Source of the DNA: Shewanella vesiculosa
GTDB lineage: Bacteria; Pseudomonadota; Gammaproteobacteria; Enterobacterales; Shewanellaceae
NCBI RefSeq assembly: GCF_021560015.1
Contig: NZ_CP073588.1
Coordinates: 186,001-250,000 of the forward strand
DNA length: 64,000 nt
Direction: 5' to 3'
Shown here piece by piece: positions 57,608 through 64,000 of this stretch (its first letter is position 1; each line of letters begins with the position of its first letter). A program made the translations under genes and the position numbers. The notes under the pieces are model-generated. The model was not told the DNA's origin and searched no databases. It was given only the letters and a program-made list of their open reading frames with translations.

Positions 57608-59008
57608 CTAGTAGCCGTTTAATTTGTCTATATATTCCGGTAAAAATAGTGAAATTTGTGGAATATAGGTAATTAACATCAAGAAACCGAGTAATAATAC
57701 CAACCAAGGTAAGCATGACTGAATGACCCATCCCATACTTTTACCCGTTATTCCCGCGGTGACAAAGAGATTGAGTCCGACGGGGGGGGGGGTGAGCATT
57801 CCTATCTCCATGTTAACCACCATAATGATCCCTAAGTGGATAGGGTCTATACCCAGTTGCGTTGCGATAGGGAACAGAATGGGCGCCATAATGAGCAAAA
57901 TGGCAGAGGGCTCCATAAAGTTACCTGCGGCTAACAACAGTAAGTTAACAATGATCAAAAATCCCCAGGCAGGCAAACCTAATCCGACAATGGCTTCTGC
58001 AATAATGTGCGGAATGCGTTCGGTGGTTAACACGTGCGCAAATAGCATGGCATTAGCAATAATAAATAGCAGCATAATACTGACTTTTGCGCCGTCACGA
58101 ACCACATGACGAATTTCTTTGTCGGTAGGTGTTTTTATCACAGCAAGTAACATGTAGCCGATATTGCGAAATGAGGCTCCGATTAAAGACTCTTGTTGAT
58201 TACGCCAAGCCACATTTTTAAGTGGTCCAATATCTCGATAACCAAATACCGCAATAAAGTAAGCGTATACACAGGCTACTGCTGCAGCTTCTGTTGGGCT
58301 GGCGATACCACCATAAATTGATCCGAGTACAATAATAATAAGTGCTAAACCGCCAAGAGCTTTAGCACTTGATATCGTTAGCGCTTTTACGCCAGGAAAA
58401 GGGCGTGAAGGTAGCTTTTTTATTCTTGCCACAATGTAGATGGCCAGCATTAAAATACAGCCCATCATTAATCCTGGTATCAGACCTGCCATAAACATTC
58501 TAGCAGCAGATACTTCAGTTGCAGCGGCATAAACCAGCATCACAATTGAAGGTGGGATTAAAATACCTAAAGTTCCTGAGGTGGTAATCACTCCAGCAGC
58601 AAATTTTTCAGGATATCCAGCTCGTACCATGCCAACAATTACAATTGAACCAATTGCAGCAACAGTGGCAGGTGACGATCCTGATACGGCGGCGAACAAC
58701 ATACAAGCCATAACGGAGGCCATAGCAAGACCACCGCGGATATGACCGACACTGTCCATAGCGAAGTCGATAATACGCCTAGCGACGCCACCAGTAGACA
58801 AAAATGCTGACGATAAAATAAAGAATGGAATAGCTAATAAAGTGTAATGTTCTGATGTTGATTCATATAGTTTAAGCACAATTGAGGCGAGTGAGTCATT
58901 TGAAAACAACAAAATCGTCAACATGCTTGAAAAGCCTAAAGCAATAGCAATCGGCATACCAATCATCATACATATAAACAAAGCGATAAAGAGTGTGGCT
59001 ATAGTCAT
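57608..59008 (-). CDS. dctM: TRAP dicarboxylate transporter, large permease subunit DctM
   Basis: A 466-aa inner-membrane protein with about 12-13 helices, the sodium- and substrate-translocating part of the TRAP transporter: GMPIAIALGFSSM, SGSSPATVAAIGSI, GTLGILIPPSIVMLVY and NMEIGMLTPPPVGLNLFV. The TPPPVG codons contain an unbroken run of eleven G on the plus strand (57782-57792), in frame as read. Its start overlaps the dctQ stop codon (TAATG), so the subunits are translationally coupled. Confidence 0.94.
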   Translation of the reverse strand: MTIATLFIALFICMMIGMPIAIALGFSSMLTILLFSNDSLASIVLKLYESTSEHYTLLAIPFFILSSAFLSTGGVARRIIDFAMDSVGHIRGGLAMASVMACMLFAAVSGSSPATVAAIGSIVIVGMVRAGYPEKFAAGVITTSGTLGILIPPSIVMLVYAAATEVSAARMFMAGLIPGLMMGCILMLAIYIVARIKKLPSRPFPGVKALTISSAKALGGLALIIIVLGSIYGGIASPTEAAAVACVYAYFIAVFGYRDIGPLKNVAWRNQQESLIGASFRNIGYMLLAVIKTPTDKEIRHVVRDGAKVSIMLLFIIANAMLFAHVLTTERIPHIIAEAIVGLGLPAWGFLIIVNLLLLAAGNFMEPSAILLIMAPILFPIATQLGIDPIHLGIIMVVNMEIGMLTPPPVGLNLFVTAGITGKSMGWVIQSCLPWLVLLLGFLMLITYIPQISLFLPEYIDKLNGY

Positions 59009-59667
59009 TATTTCGCGTCCTTATCATTTTCTCGTTGTTGTTCGGATGATGTGGATAGCGCTGCTTCATCAATTAAATGCATACTGTCTTTAGCTTCATC
59101 GGCCAATTGAAAGCCGACGGCTTGGTTTTTTAGAATAGCGATAAACAATTCTATAAAGCGCCAGGTGAGCATTGAAAATCCGATAATGAGAATACTTTGA
59201 GATAACCAAATCGGCACGGCACCATCGTCTACATCGATGCGCAATGTTTCCCAAGCAAAATCGGGATCTAGCTGTTGAATTAACCATACTGGAAAGTCGA
59301 TATCTTCCATCGGGATACCAATTTGGTACATTTGACTAAGGTAGTCCCAAGCCCCCTTTAAAAACATCGCACAGTAAATAATGCAACATAGACATGCAAA
59401 GATCGCTACCGCTTTCTGAGGTTTGCCTGACAATTTAGACACAAAGGCATCAACGCCAATATGTGCACCCACTTTGACACCATAAGACATGCCAAATAGT
59501 ACAAACCAGCCACATAAGGTTAGGGTGAGTTCTTGGATCCATAAGAAACCGGTATCGAAAAAGAAACGAGCAATAACTTCGCCAAAAACGAGCAATGTCA
59601 TTAATGTAATCAAAAGATTAAGAAAGCCTTCTTCAAAATAACCAAATAGTCTTGAAATCACGGTCAT
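59008..59667 (-). CDS. dctQ: TRAP dicarboxylate transporter, small permease subunit DctQ
   Basis: A 219-aa membrane protein with four helices: FEEGFLNLLITLMTLLVFGEVIARF, ELTLTLCGWFVLFGMSYGVKVGAHIGVD, and two more; it has a longer loop than usual between helices 3 and 4 (residues about 120-160). The ATG at 59667 is preceded by AAGGAG, clearly better than the upstream frame start. It scaffolds DctM in the membrane. C-terminal 40 residues are polar and variable. Confidence 0.92.
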   Translation of the reverse strand: MTVISRLFGYFEEGFLNLLITLMTLLVFGEVIARFFFDTGFLWIQELTLTLCGWFVLFGMSYGVKVGAHIGVDAFVSKLSGKPQKAVAIFACLCCIIYCAMFLKGAWDYLSQMYQIGIPMEDIDFPVWLIQQLDPDFAWETLRIDVDDGAVPIWLSQSILIIGFSMLTWRFIELFIAILKNQAVGFQLADEAKDSMHLIDEAALSTSSEQQRENDKDAK

Positions 59668-59732
59668 ACTCCTTAAATAAAAAAGGGTGGTACTAACGCT
59701 GAATGCATTCAGTACCACATCAAGTATTTAGA

Positions 59733-60752
59733 CTATTTAGTGTTAGCCGCGACAGCAGCATCAATCATGTCTTTGCCAATTTGATCTTCAAACTTAGCCC
59801 AAACTGGTTTCATAACATTAATCCATTGTTGGCGTGCAGCAGGCGTTAACGTGACGAGTTCAGAACGCTTAGAGTCAATAATCGCTTGTCTATCTTCATT
59901 ATCTTTTTCTGAGGCAATTTTGTTGCCAAGGGCAATCGCTTCATCCAGAGATGACTTAAAGATGGCACGTTTTTCTGCTGGTAAGCCTTTCCAGAAGGTA
60001 TTTGATGTCACCACCATATAATCTAAAACACCGTGATTACTCTCAGTGATTTGACTTTGCACCTCATAGAATTTCATTGAGTAGGTATTTGACCAAGTAT
60101 TTTCTTGACCATCAATTGCGCGGGTTTGTAATAAAGTAAACACTTCAGAGAATGGTTTTTTTACTGGAATGGCACCAACAGCATCAAACTGAGCTGCAAT
60201 CACGTCAGAGGCCATGATACGAAACTTTTTGCCTTTAGCATCTTCTGGTAATGCTAATGGATCGTTTGCTGAAAACTGCTTCATACCGTTGTGAAGATAT
60301 CCCAGACCAACAACGCCTTTACGGTTCATTGAGTTGAGTAATTTCTGGCCTGATTCTGATTGCTGAAAACGATCAACCGCTGCCATATCTTCAAATAAGA
60401 AAGGTAAATCGAAAATCTGTAGTTTTTTGGTAAAACGCTCAAATTTAGACAATGATGGTGCAACAAATTGCACATCGTTTAACAGTAATGCCGCCAGCTC
60501 ATTGTTATCCCCAAATAACTGTGAGTTTGGGAATACGTTAACAATGTATTCACCTGGTAGGCGCTGTTCAACTAACTCTTTAAATTTCAGCGCCATTTGT
60601 CCTTTTGGCGTGTTCTCTGCAACCACATGTGAAAATTTAATTTCTATCGGTTCAGCAAAGACATTAAAACTCGCAGCAAGGATTGAGGCAATCGTTGCTA
60701 GCTTAGCCATTGATTTTAGAGGTCGAGTAAAGGCACTTGTTGATTTTTTCAT
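59733..60752 (-). CDS. dctP: TRAP dicarboxylate transporter, periplasmic binding protein DctP
   Basis: A 339-aa exported protein; signal peptide ends around FNVFAEP. Typical DctP segments are IKFSHVVAENTPKGQMALKF, the ligand-binding Arg region KKFRIMASDVIAAQFDAVGA and QTRAIDGQENTWSNTYSMKFYE (each in part). Captures succinate, fumarate or malate for DctQM. The ATG at 60752 follows AAGGAAG; the frame extends far upstream across the promoter, so the longer start is rejected. First gene of the operon. Confidence 0.94.
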   Translation of the reverse strand: MKKSTSAFTRPLKSMAKLATIASILAASFNVFAEPIEIKFSHVVAENTPKGQMALKFKELVEQRLPGEYIVNVFPNSQLFGDNNELAALLLNDVQFVAPSLSKFERFTKKLQIFDLPFLFEDMAAVDRFQQSESGQKLLNSMNRKGVVGLGYLHNGMKQFSANDPLALPEDAKGKKFRIMASDVIAAQFDAVGAIPVKKPFSEVFTLLQTRAIDGQENTWSNTYSMKFYEVQSQITESNHGVLDYMVVTSNTFWKGLPAEKRAIFKSSLDEAIALGNKIASEKDNEDRQAIIDSKRSELVTLTPAARQQWINVMKPVWAKFEDQIGKDMIDAAVAANTK

Positions 60753-60852
60753 ATAATTAACTTCCTTTTTTTTTAGTGTTTTATTTTTCCTCAGCTGGTG
60801 ACTTGCTCCAGAACAAGTACGCCATAAACGCTTGTGAGGATAGTTAAAACAT

Positions 60853-60868
60853 AGCAAGCATTGGGCCA
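60853..60868 (-). promoter_or_regulatory. Sigma-54 promoter of dctPQM
   Basis: Minus strand TGGCCCAATGCTTGCT fits the sigma-54 consensus TGGCAC-N5-TTGCW (GG and GC elements at correct spacing), about 100 bp before the dctP start. Confidence 0.82.
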
Positions 60869-60938
60869 GAATGTTAATTATTTGTAACTACATGATATTT
60901 ATTAATTTAAATTTACATAGGAAAAATAGAAATCATTT

Positions 60939-60992
60939 TGTGTGTGGATAGTCACACACATTCAATAAAGCAATGGGTGGAATGTCACACAT
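60939..60992. promoter_or_regulatory. Two upstream palindromes, probable DctD binding sites
   Basis: TGTGTGTG/CACACACA (60939-60960, 6-bp centre) and ATGGGTG/CACACAT (60973-60992, 6-bp centre, one mismatch) have centres 33 bp apart, about three helical turns, and lie some 70-140 bp upstream of the sigma-54 promoter. That is where enhancer sites for a sigma-54 activator are expected. Confidence 0.7.
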
Positions 60993-61142
60993 TTTCTTAT
61001 GATGTTATCGAGATCTAATAAGTGGGGGAGTAGCTAAAGAATAAATTACTGAAGATTGAGTAAGGTTGATTATGTATTCTTGGTAAACCAGATAATCAAT
61101 GATATCCATATCTCGATAGAATAGACAAGAAATCGCAAATAC

Positions 61143-61170
61143 AAAAAAACCACCATAAGGTGGTTTTTTG
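61143..61170. terminator. Terminator of the tRNA array
   Basis: AAAAAACCACC/GGTGGTTTTTT stem with ATAA loop; on the minus strand it lies 45 nt after the last tRNA-Ala. Confidence 0.85.
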
Positions 61171-61214
61171 TTTTTAATGCAGAAATGATATTAAGCATTA
61201 GTACCAATATTAAT

Positions 61215-61290
61215 TGGTGGAGCTACACGGGATCGAACCGTGGACCTCTTCACTGCCAGCGAAGCGCTCTCCCAGCTGAGCTATAGCCCC
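61215..61290 (-). tRNA. tRNA-Ala (GGC), last gene of the array
   Basis: 76 nt with encoded CCA. Cloverleaf complete: acceptor GGGGCTA/TAGCTCC with the alanine identity pair G3-U70, anticodon loop CTGGCAG (anticodon GGC), T-loop GGTTCGATCC. Confidence 0.96.
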
Positions 61291-61326
61291 AAATTTTAGT
61301 TAATAGACACCAAAATCTGAAAAATA

Positions 61327-61402
61327 TGGTATCCCATAGGGGATTCGAACCCCTGTTACCGCCGTGAAAGGGCGGTGTCCTAGGCCTCTAGACGAATGGG
61401 AC
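61327..61402 (-). tRNA. tRNA-Glu (TTC), intact
   Basis: 76 nt with encoded CCA; acceptor GTCCCAT/ATGGGAT, anticodon stem CCGCC/GGCGG with loop CTTTCAC (anticodon TTC). It begins a 208-bp tandem repeat unit shared by the next two copies. Confidence 0.96.
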
Positions 61403-61534
61403 ACAGTTGATACGTTATACTCTGTATCGAGTGAATACTCATTGGTGTCTGTAGGCTAAACACCAGTGCTATGTAGATCATTAAACACTTTTTCTAAAAC
61501 AACAGTTTCGAATCATGTTCAACCATCTTAAATA

Positions 61535-61610
61535 TGGTATCCCATAGGGGATTCGAACCCCTGTTACCGCCGTGAAAGGGCGGTGTCCTAGGCCTCTAGA
61601 CGAATGGGAC
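61535..61610 (-). tRNA. tRNA-Glu (TTC), intact
   Basis: Identical in the gene body to the copy at 61327 and exactly 208 bp from it. Confidence 0.96.
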
Positions 61611-61742
61611 ACAGTTGATACGTTATACTCTGCATCGAGTGAATACTCATTGGCGTCTGTAGGCTAAACACCAGTGCTATGTAGATCATTAAACACTTTT
61701 TCTAAAACAACAGTTTCGAATCATGTTCAACCATCTTAAATA

Positions 61743-61818
61743 TGGTATCCCATAGGGGATTCGAACCCCTGTTACCGCCGTGAAAGGGCGGTGTCCTAGG
61801 CCTCTAGACGAATGGGAC
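61743..61818 (-). tRNA. tRNA-Glu (TTC), intact
   Basis: Identical gene body, 208 bp from the previous copy. With the degenerate copy at 61908 it forms a 387-bp block that recurs at 62334. Confidence 0.96.
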
Positions 61819-61907
61819 ACAGTTGATACGTTATACTCTGTATCGAGTGAATACTCATTGGTGTCTGTAGGCTAAACACCAGCGCTAGTTACCTATAATG
61901 AGGCACA

Positions 61908-61997
61908 AAACCCTAAGGATTCGCACCCCTGTTACCGCCGACTCTTTATAAACCGAAGTGGGCGATGTCCTAAGCTCTATTTCTAGACGAATGGGAC
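61908..61997 (-). pseudogene. Degenerate tRNA-Glu copy with enlarged anticodon arm (first of three)
   Basis: The acceptor 5' arm and D-arm region are recognisable (GTCCCATTCGTCTAGA), but about 8 extra bases follow in the D region, a 19-nt insertion replaces the anticodon loop between CGCC and GGCGG, the T-arm reads GGGGTGCGAATCCTT and the 3' acceptor half and CCA are lost. No glutamate anticodon remains. Confidence 0.8.
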
Positions 61998-62129
61998 ACA
62001 GTTGATACGTTATACTCTGTATCGAGTGAATACTCATTGGTGTCTGTAGGCTAAACACCAGTGCTATATAGATCATCAAACACTTTTTCTAAAACAACAG
62101 TTTCGAATCATGTTCAACCATCTTAAATA

Positions 62130-62201
62130 TGGTATCCCATAGGGATTCGAACCCCTGTTACCGTGAAAGGGCGGTGTCCTAGGCCTCTAGACGAATGGGA
62201 C
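62130..62201 (-). pseudogene. tRNA-Glu copy with small deletions
   Basis: 72 nt instead of 76. Three bases of the 3' anticodon-stem strand (of GGCGG) and one base of the T-stem are missing, so the cloverleaf cannot form normally, although the TTC anticodon loop and CCA remain. Confidence 0.82.
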
Positions 62202-62333
62202 ACAGTTGATACGTTATACTCTGCATCGAGTGAATACTCATTGGTGTCTGTAGGCTAAACACCAGTGCTATATAGATCATCAAACACTTTTTCTAAAACA
62301 ACAGTTTCGAATCATGTTCAACCATCTTAAATA

Positions 62334-62409
62334 TGGTATCCCATAGGGGATTCGAACCCCTGTTACCGCCGTGAAAGGGCGGTGTCCTAGGCCTCTAGAC
62401 GAATGGGAC
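62334..62409 (-). tRNA. tRNA-Glu (TTC), intact
   Basis: Full 76-nt cloverleaf with CCA, identical to the copies at 61327-61818. Confidence 0.96.
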
Positions 62410-62497
62410 ACAGTTGATACGTTATACTCTGCATCGAGTGAATACTCATTGGTGTCTGTAGGCTAAACACCAGTGCTAGTTACCTATAATGAAGCAC

Positions 62498-62588
62498 GAA
62501 ACCCTAAGGATTCGAACCTCTGTTACCGCCGACTCTTTATAAACCAAAGTGGGCGATGTCCTAAGCTCTATTTCTAGACGAATGGGAC
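62498..62588 (-). pseudogene. Degenerate tRNA-Glu copy with enlarged anticodon arm (second of three)
   Basis: Same insertions as the copy at 61908 but with TTCGAA kept in the T-loop and CTTT/AAAG pairing inside the insertion. It differs from the first by only a few point changes, so the altered form was itself duplicated. Confidence 0.8.
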
Positions 62589-62720
62589 ACAGTTGATACG
62601 TTATACTCTGTATCGAGTGAATACTCATTGGTGTCTGTAGGCTAAACACCAGTGCTATGTAGATCATCAAACACTTTTTCTAAAACAATAGTTTCGAATC
62701 ATGTTCAACCATCTTAAATA

Positions 62721-62796
62721 TGGTATCCCATAGGGGATTCGAACCCCTGTTACCGCCGTGAAAGGGCGGTGTCCTAGGCCTCTAGACGAATGGGAC
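62721..62796 (-). tRNA. tRNA-Glu (TTC), intact
   Basis: Full 76-nt cloverleaf with CCA, 387 bp from the intact copy at 62334. Confidence 0.96.
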
Positions 62797-62885
62797 ACAG
62801 TTGATACGTTATACTCTGCATCGAGTGAATACTCATTGGTGTCTGTAGGCTAAACACCAGTGCTAGTTACCTATAATGAAGTACA

Positions 62886-62975
62886 AAACCCTAAGGATTC
62901 GCACCCCTGTTACCGCCGACTCTTTATAAACCAAAGTGGGCGATGTCCTAAGCTCTATTTCTAGACGAATGGGAC
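62886..62975 (-). pseudogene. Degenerate tRNA-Glu copy with enlarged anticodon arm (third of three)
   Basis: Same architecture as the other two; T-loop changed to TGCGAA as in the first copy, insertion as in the second. It is the first Glu-like unit transcribed after tRNA-Ala. Confidence 0.8.
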
Positions 62976-63071
62976 ACAGTTGATACGTTATACTCTGTAT
63001 CGAGTGAATACTCATTGGTGTCTGTAGGCTAAACATCAATGCTAATATCTATTTAAAGATAGTTAAGTAAG

Positions 63072-63147
63072 TGGTGGAGCTACACGGGATCGAACCGTGG
63101 ACCTCTTCACTGCCAGCGAAGCGCTCTCCCAGCTGAGCTATAACCCC
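63072..63147 (-). tRNA. tRNA-Ala (GGC), first gene of the array
   Basis: 76 nt with CCA. Same as the copy at 61215 except for one base in the acceptor stem (GGGGTTA), changing the fifth pair from C-G to U-G; G3-U70 is kept. Confidence 0.95.
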
Positions 63148-63212
63148 TCTTACTTAATGCTTTTGGATATGCTACTAGAAAAAACTAACATCATGTCTCA
63201 ACTGCGAGGCGC

Positions 63213-63241
63213 ATTCTATGCAGCATACCCAAAAGTGTCAA
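63213..63241 (-). promoter_or_regulatory. Promoter of the tRNA array
   Basis: Minus strand TTGACA (63236-63241), 17 nt, TAGAAT (63213-63218), then a GC-rich discriminator GCGCC. This is a near-consensus sigma-70 stable-RNA promoter with the GC discriminator that usually gives stringent (ppGpp) control. Confidence 0.85.
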
Positions 63242-63249
63242 CTCGTTTT

Positions 63250-64000
63250 TTAGGAATTTATTCTATCTGCTACAAATTCAATCGCTTTGGATATTCTTTG
63301 TGCAGATCTTTCTTTTCCGATTAAGAACAAGGTTAAATCTAACGCAGGAGACTGCCCTGCGCCTGTCACGGCAACACGTAAAGGCATACCCACTTTACCC
63401 ATACCGACATCAAGTTCAGTTGCTGTCGCTTCAATAACGTGGTGAATATTCTCAACACTCCAATCATTTAGCTCAGATAATTTTTGATTAAACAATGTTA
63501 GAGGCTCTAGTGCAACGCCACGTAAATGCTTTTTAGCTTGAGCTTCATCAAAATCTGCAAAGTCTTCATAGAAGTATCGGCTTGAAGCGGCTAACTCTTT
63601 TAGTGTTTTCGCACGTTCAGATAGTGCCGTAACAATTTCAGTTAGCGCTGGGCCATTACTAGTATCAATTTTCTGATCATCCATATGCCACTGTAAATGC
63701 GATGCGACATAAACAGGATCGAGAGACTTGATATAATGTTGGTTTAGCCAAACGAGCTTATCAGTATTAAAAGCTGAAGCCGCTTTATTGATATCATCTA
63801 ATTTAAACAGCGTTTTCAACTCGTCCATTGAAAATATTTCTTGATCACCATGAGACCAACCTAAGCGAACAAGGTAGTTTAATAGTGCTTCAGGTAAATA
63901 CCCGTCATCACGGTACTGCATAACGCCCACAGCACCATGACGCTTAGATAGCTTGGCGCCATCGTCACCTAGAATCATCGACACATGAGCATATTCAGGA
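63250..64000 (-). CDS. gltX: Glutamyl-tRNA synthetase, C-terminal part (cut by window edge)
   Basis: The visible 250 codons begin at the window edge and end at 63250. Near the edge is [13 protein letters not shown], the class I KMSKS-type ATP motif, followed by the SC-fold and the helical anticodon-binding domain ([13 protein letters not shown], then LHWH- and [19 protein letters not shown] segments). The enzyme charges tRNA-Glu; the gene lies directly upstream of the tRNA-Glu array, the arrangement seen in other Shewanella. The catalytic N-terminal Rossmann part lies outside the window. Confidence 0.95.
   Translation of the reverse strand, partial: PEYAHVSMILGDDGAKLSKRHGAVGVMQYRDDGYLPEALLNYLVRLGWSHGDQEIFSMDELKTLFKLDDINKAASAFNTDKLVWLNQHYIKSLDPVYVASHLQWHMDDQKIDTSNGPALTEIVTALSERAKTLKELAASSRYFYEDFADFDEAQAKKHLRGVALEPLTLFNQKLSELNDWSVENIHHVIEATATELDVGMGKVGMPLRVAVTGAGQSPALDLTLFLIGKERSAQRISKAIEFVADRINS

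Larger units (their letters stand above)
61327..63050 (-). repeat. Tandem tRNA-Glu repeat array
   Basis: Nine Glu-type units (five intact, one deleted, three degenerate) separated by near-identical spacers. Long spacers share a common block from CACAGTTGATACGTT through TTCAACCATCTTAAATA; each spacer has a GGTGT/ACACC hairpin. Unit lengths are 208, 208, 387, 204 and 387 bp, showing simple and higher-order duplication. Confidence 0.9.

Noticed and set aside
61908..61997. tRNA intron in the anticodon arm of the degenerate copies
   Set aside because: The 19-nt insertion is far too short for a group I intron, and bacterial tRNAs do not use the protein-spliced type; the other arms are damaged as well.
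61885..62670. Two nearly identical 64-aa open frames in the tRNA array
   Set aside because: They are translations of the repeated degenerate tRNA units and spacers, duplicated with the array.
61327..63050. CRISPR-like array
   Set aside because: The regular repeats are tRNA-Glu genes and their spacers of about 200-390 bp; no short direct repeats with unique spacers and no cas genes.

Overview
The window looks like a piece of a Shewanella chromosome (marine gammaproteobacterium). The gene sets and orders seen here (phoB-phoR-pstS, the liuR-liuABCDE leucine-degradation operon ending in CoA-transferase genes, etfBA, rdgC, tesB-ybaY, menA, dctBD with dctPQM, and gltX beside a tRNA-Glu/Ala array) are typical of that genus, and base composition is moderately AT-rich throughout. 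No rRNA, prophage, insertion sequence or CRISPR array is visible. Both window edges cut genes: a TPR protein at the left and gltX at the right.

Layout. 1-6.3 kb: TPR protein (partial), secreted M61 peptidase, rdgC-GST operon, outer-membrane porin. 6.3-12.7 kb: phosphate block phoB-phoR-pstS with Pho boxes, then an M1 aminopeptidase. 12.7-14.6 kb: a 1.9-kb stretch with no convincing protein gene that holds four tandem small-RNA genes; a fifth copy lies at 10.4-10.5 kb. 14.6-29.1 kb: glutathione peroxidase, frameshifted mgtE, small proteins, NlpE-like lipoprotein, patatin phospholipase, an HD-GYP regulator with a histidine kinase, proS, trmO-acetyltransferase, an RcsF-like lipoprotein, an H-NS-like protein and etfBA. 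29.7-37.2 kb: NhaC antiporter, thymidine kinase, acyl-CoA dehydrogenase, TlpA-like protein, CPA2 antiporter, tandem Usp protein. 37.4-48.3 kb: liu operon with its MerR regulator and a propionyl-CoA-synthetase-like gene. 49-54.3 kb: gnd, menA, tesB-ybaY, MFS exporter. 54.3-60.9 kb: TRAP dicarboxylate uptake (dctPQM) and its DctBD two-component system. 61.2-64 kb: tandem tRNA-Ala/tRNA-Glu array with degenerate copies, then gltX.

How genes connect. Isovaleryl-CoA and other acyl-CoA dehydrogenases pass electrons to EtfBA. Palindromes of the LiuR type lie before liuR, before the distant acyl-CoA dehydrogenase and, more weakly, before etfB, suggesting one regulon. PhoB boxes with strict 11-bp phasing precede phoB and pstS. 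DctBD probably drives dctPQM through a clear sigma-54 promoter with two upstream palindromes.

The most interesting object is the family of five minus-strand small RNAs. Each has a sigma-E-type promoter (GAACTT or GAACTA, exactly 16 nt, TCNNA), A/T-rich sequence upstream, a shared C/U-rich segment around GUUCAUCAUC, internal hairpins (one with compensatory change between copies) and a strong rho-independent terminator. The shared segment can pair with the start codon and ribosome-binding site of the porin mRNA in this same window. This suggests a multicopy sigma-E envelope-stress sRNA system repressing a porin, analogous in logic to RybB, MicA and VrrA. Three genes or gene regions carry likely frameshifts or slippage-prone tracts: mgtE (G8), the CoA-transferase A subunit (two shifts) and dctM (in-frame G11).
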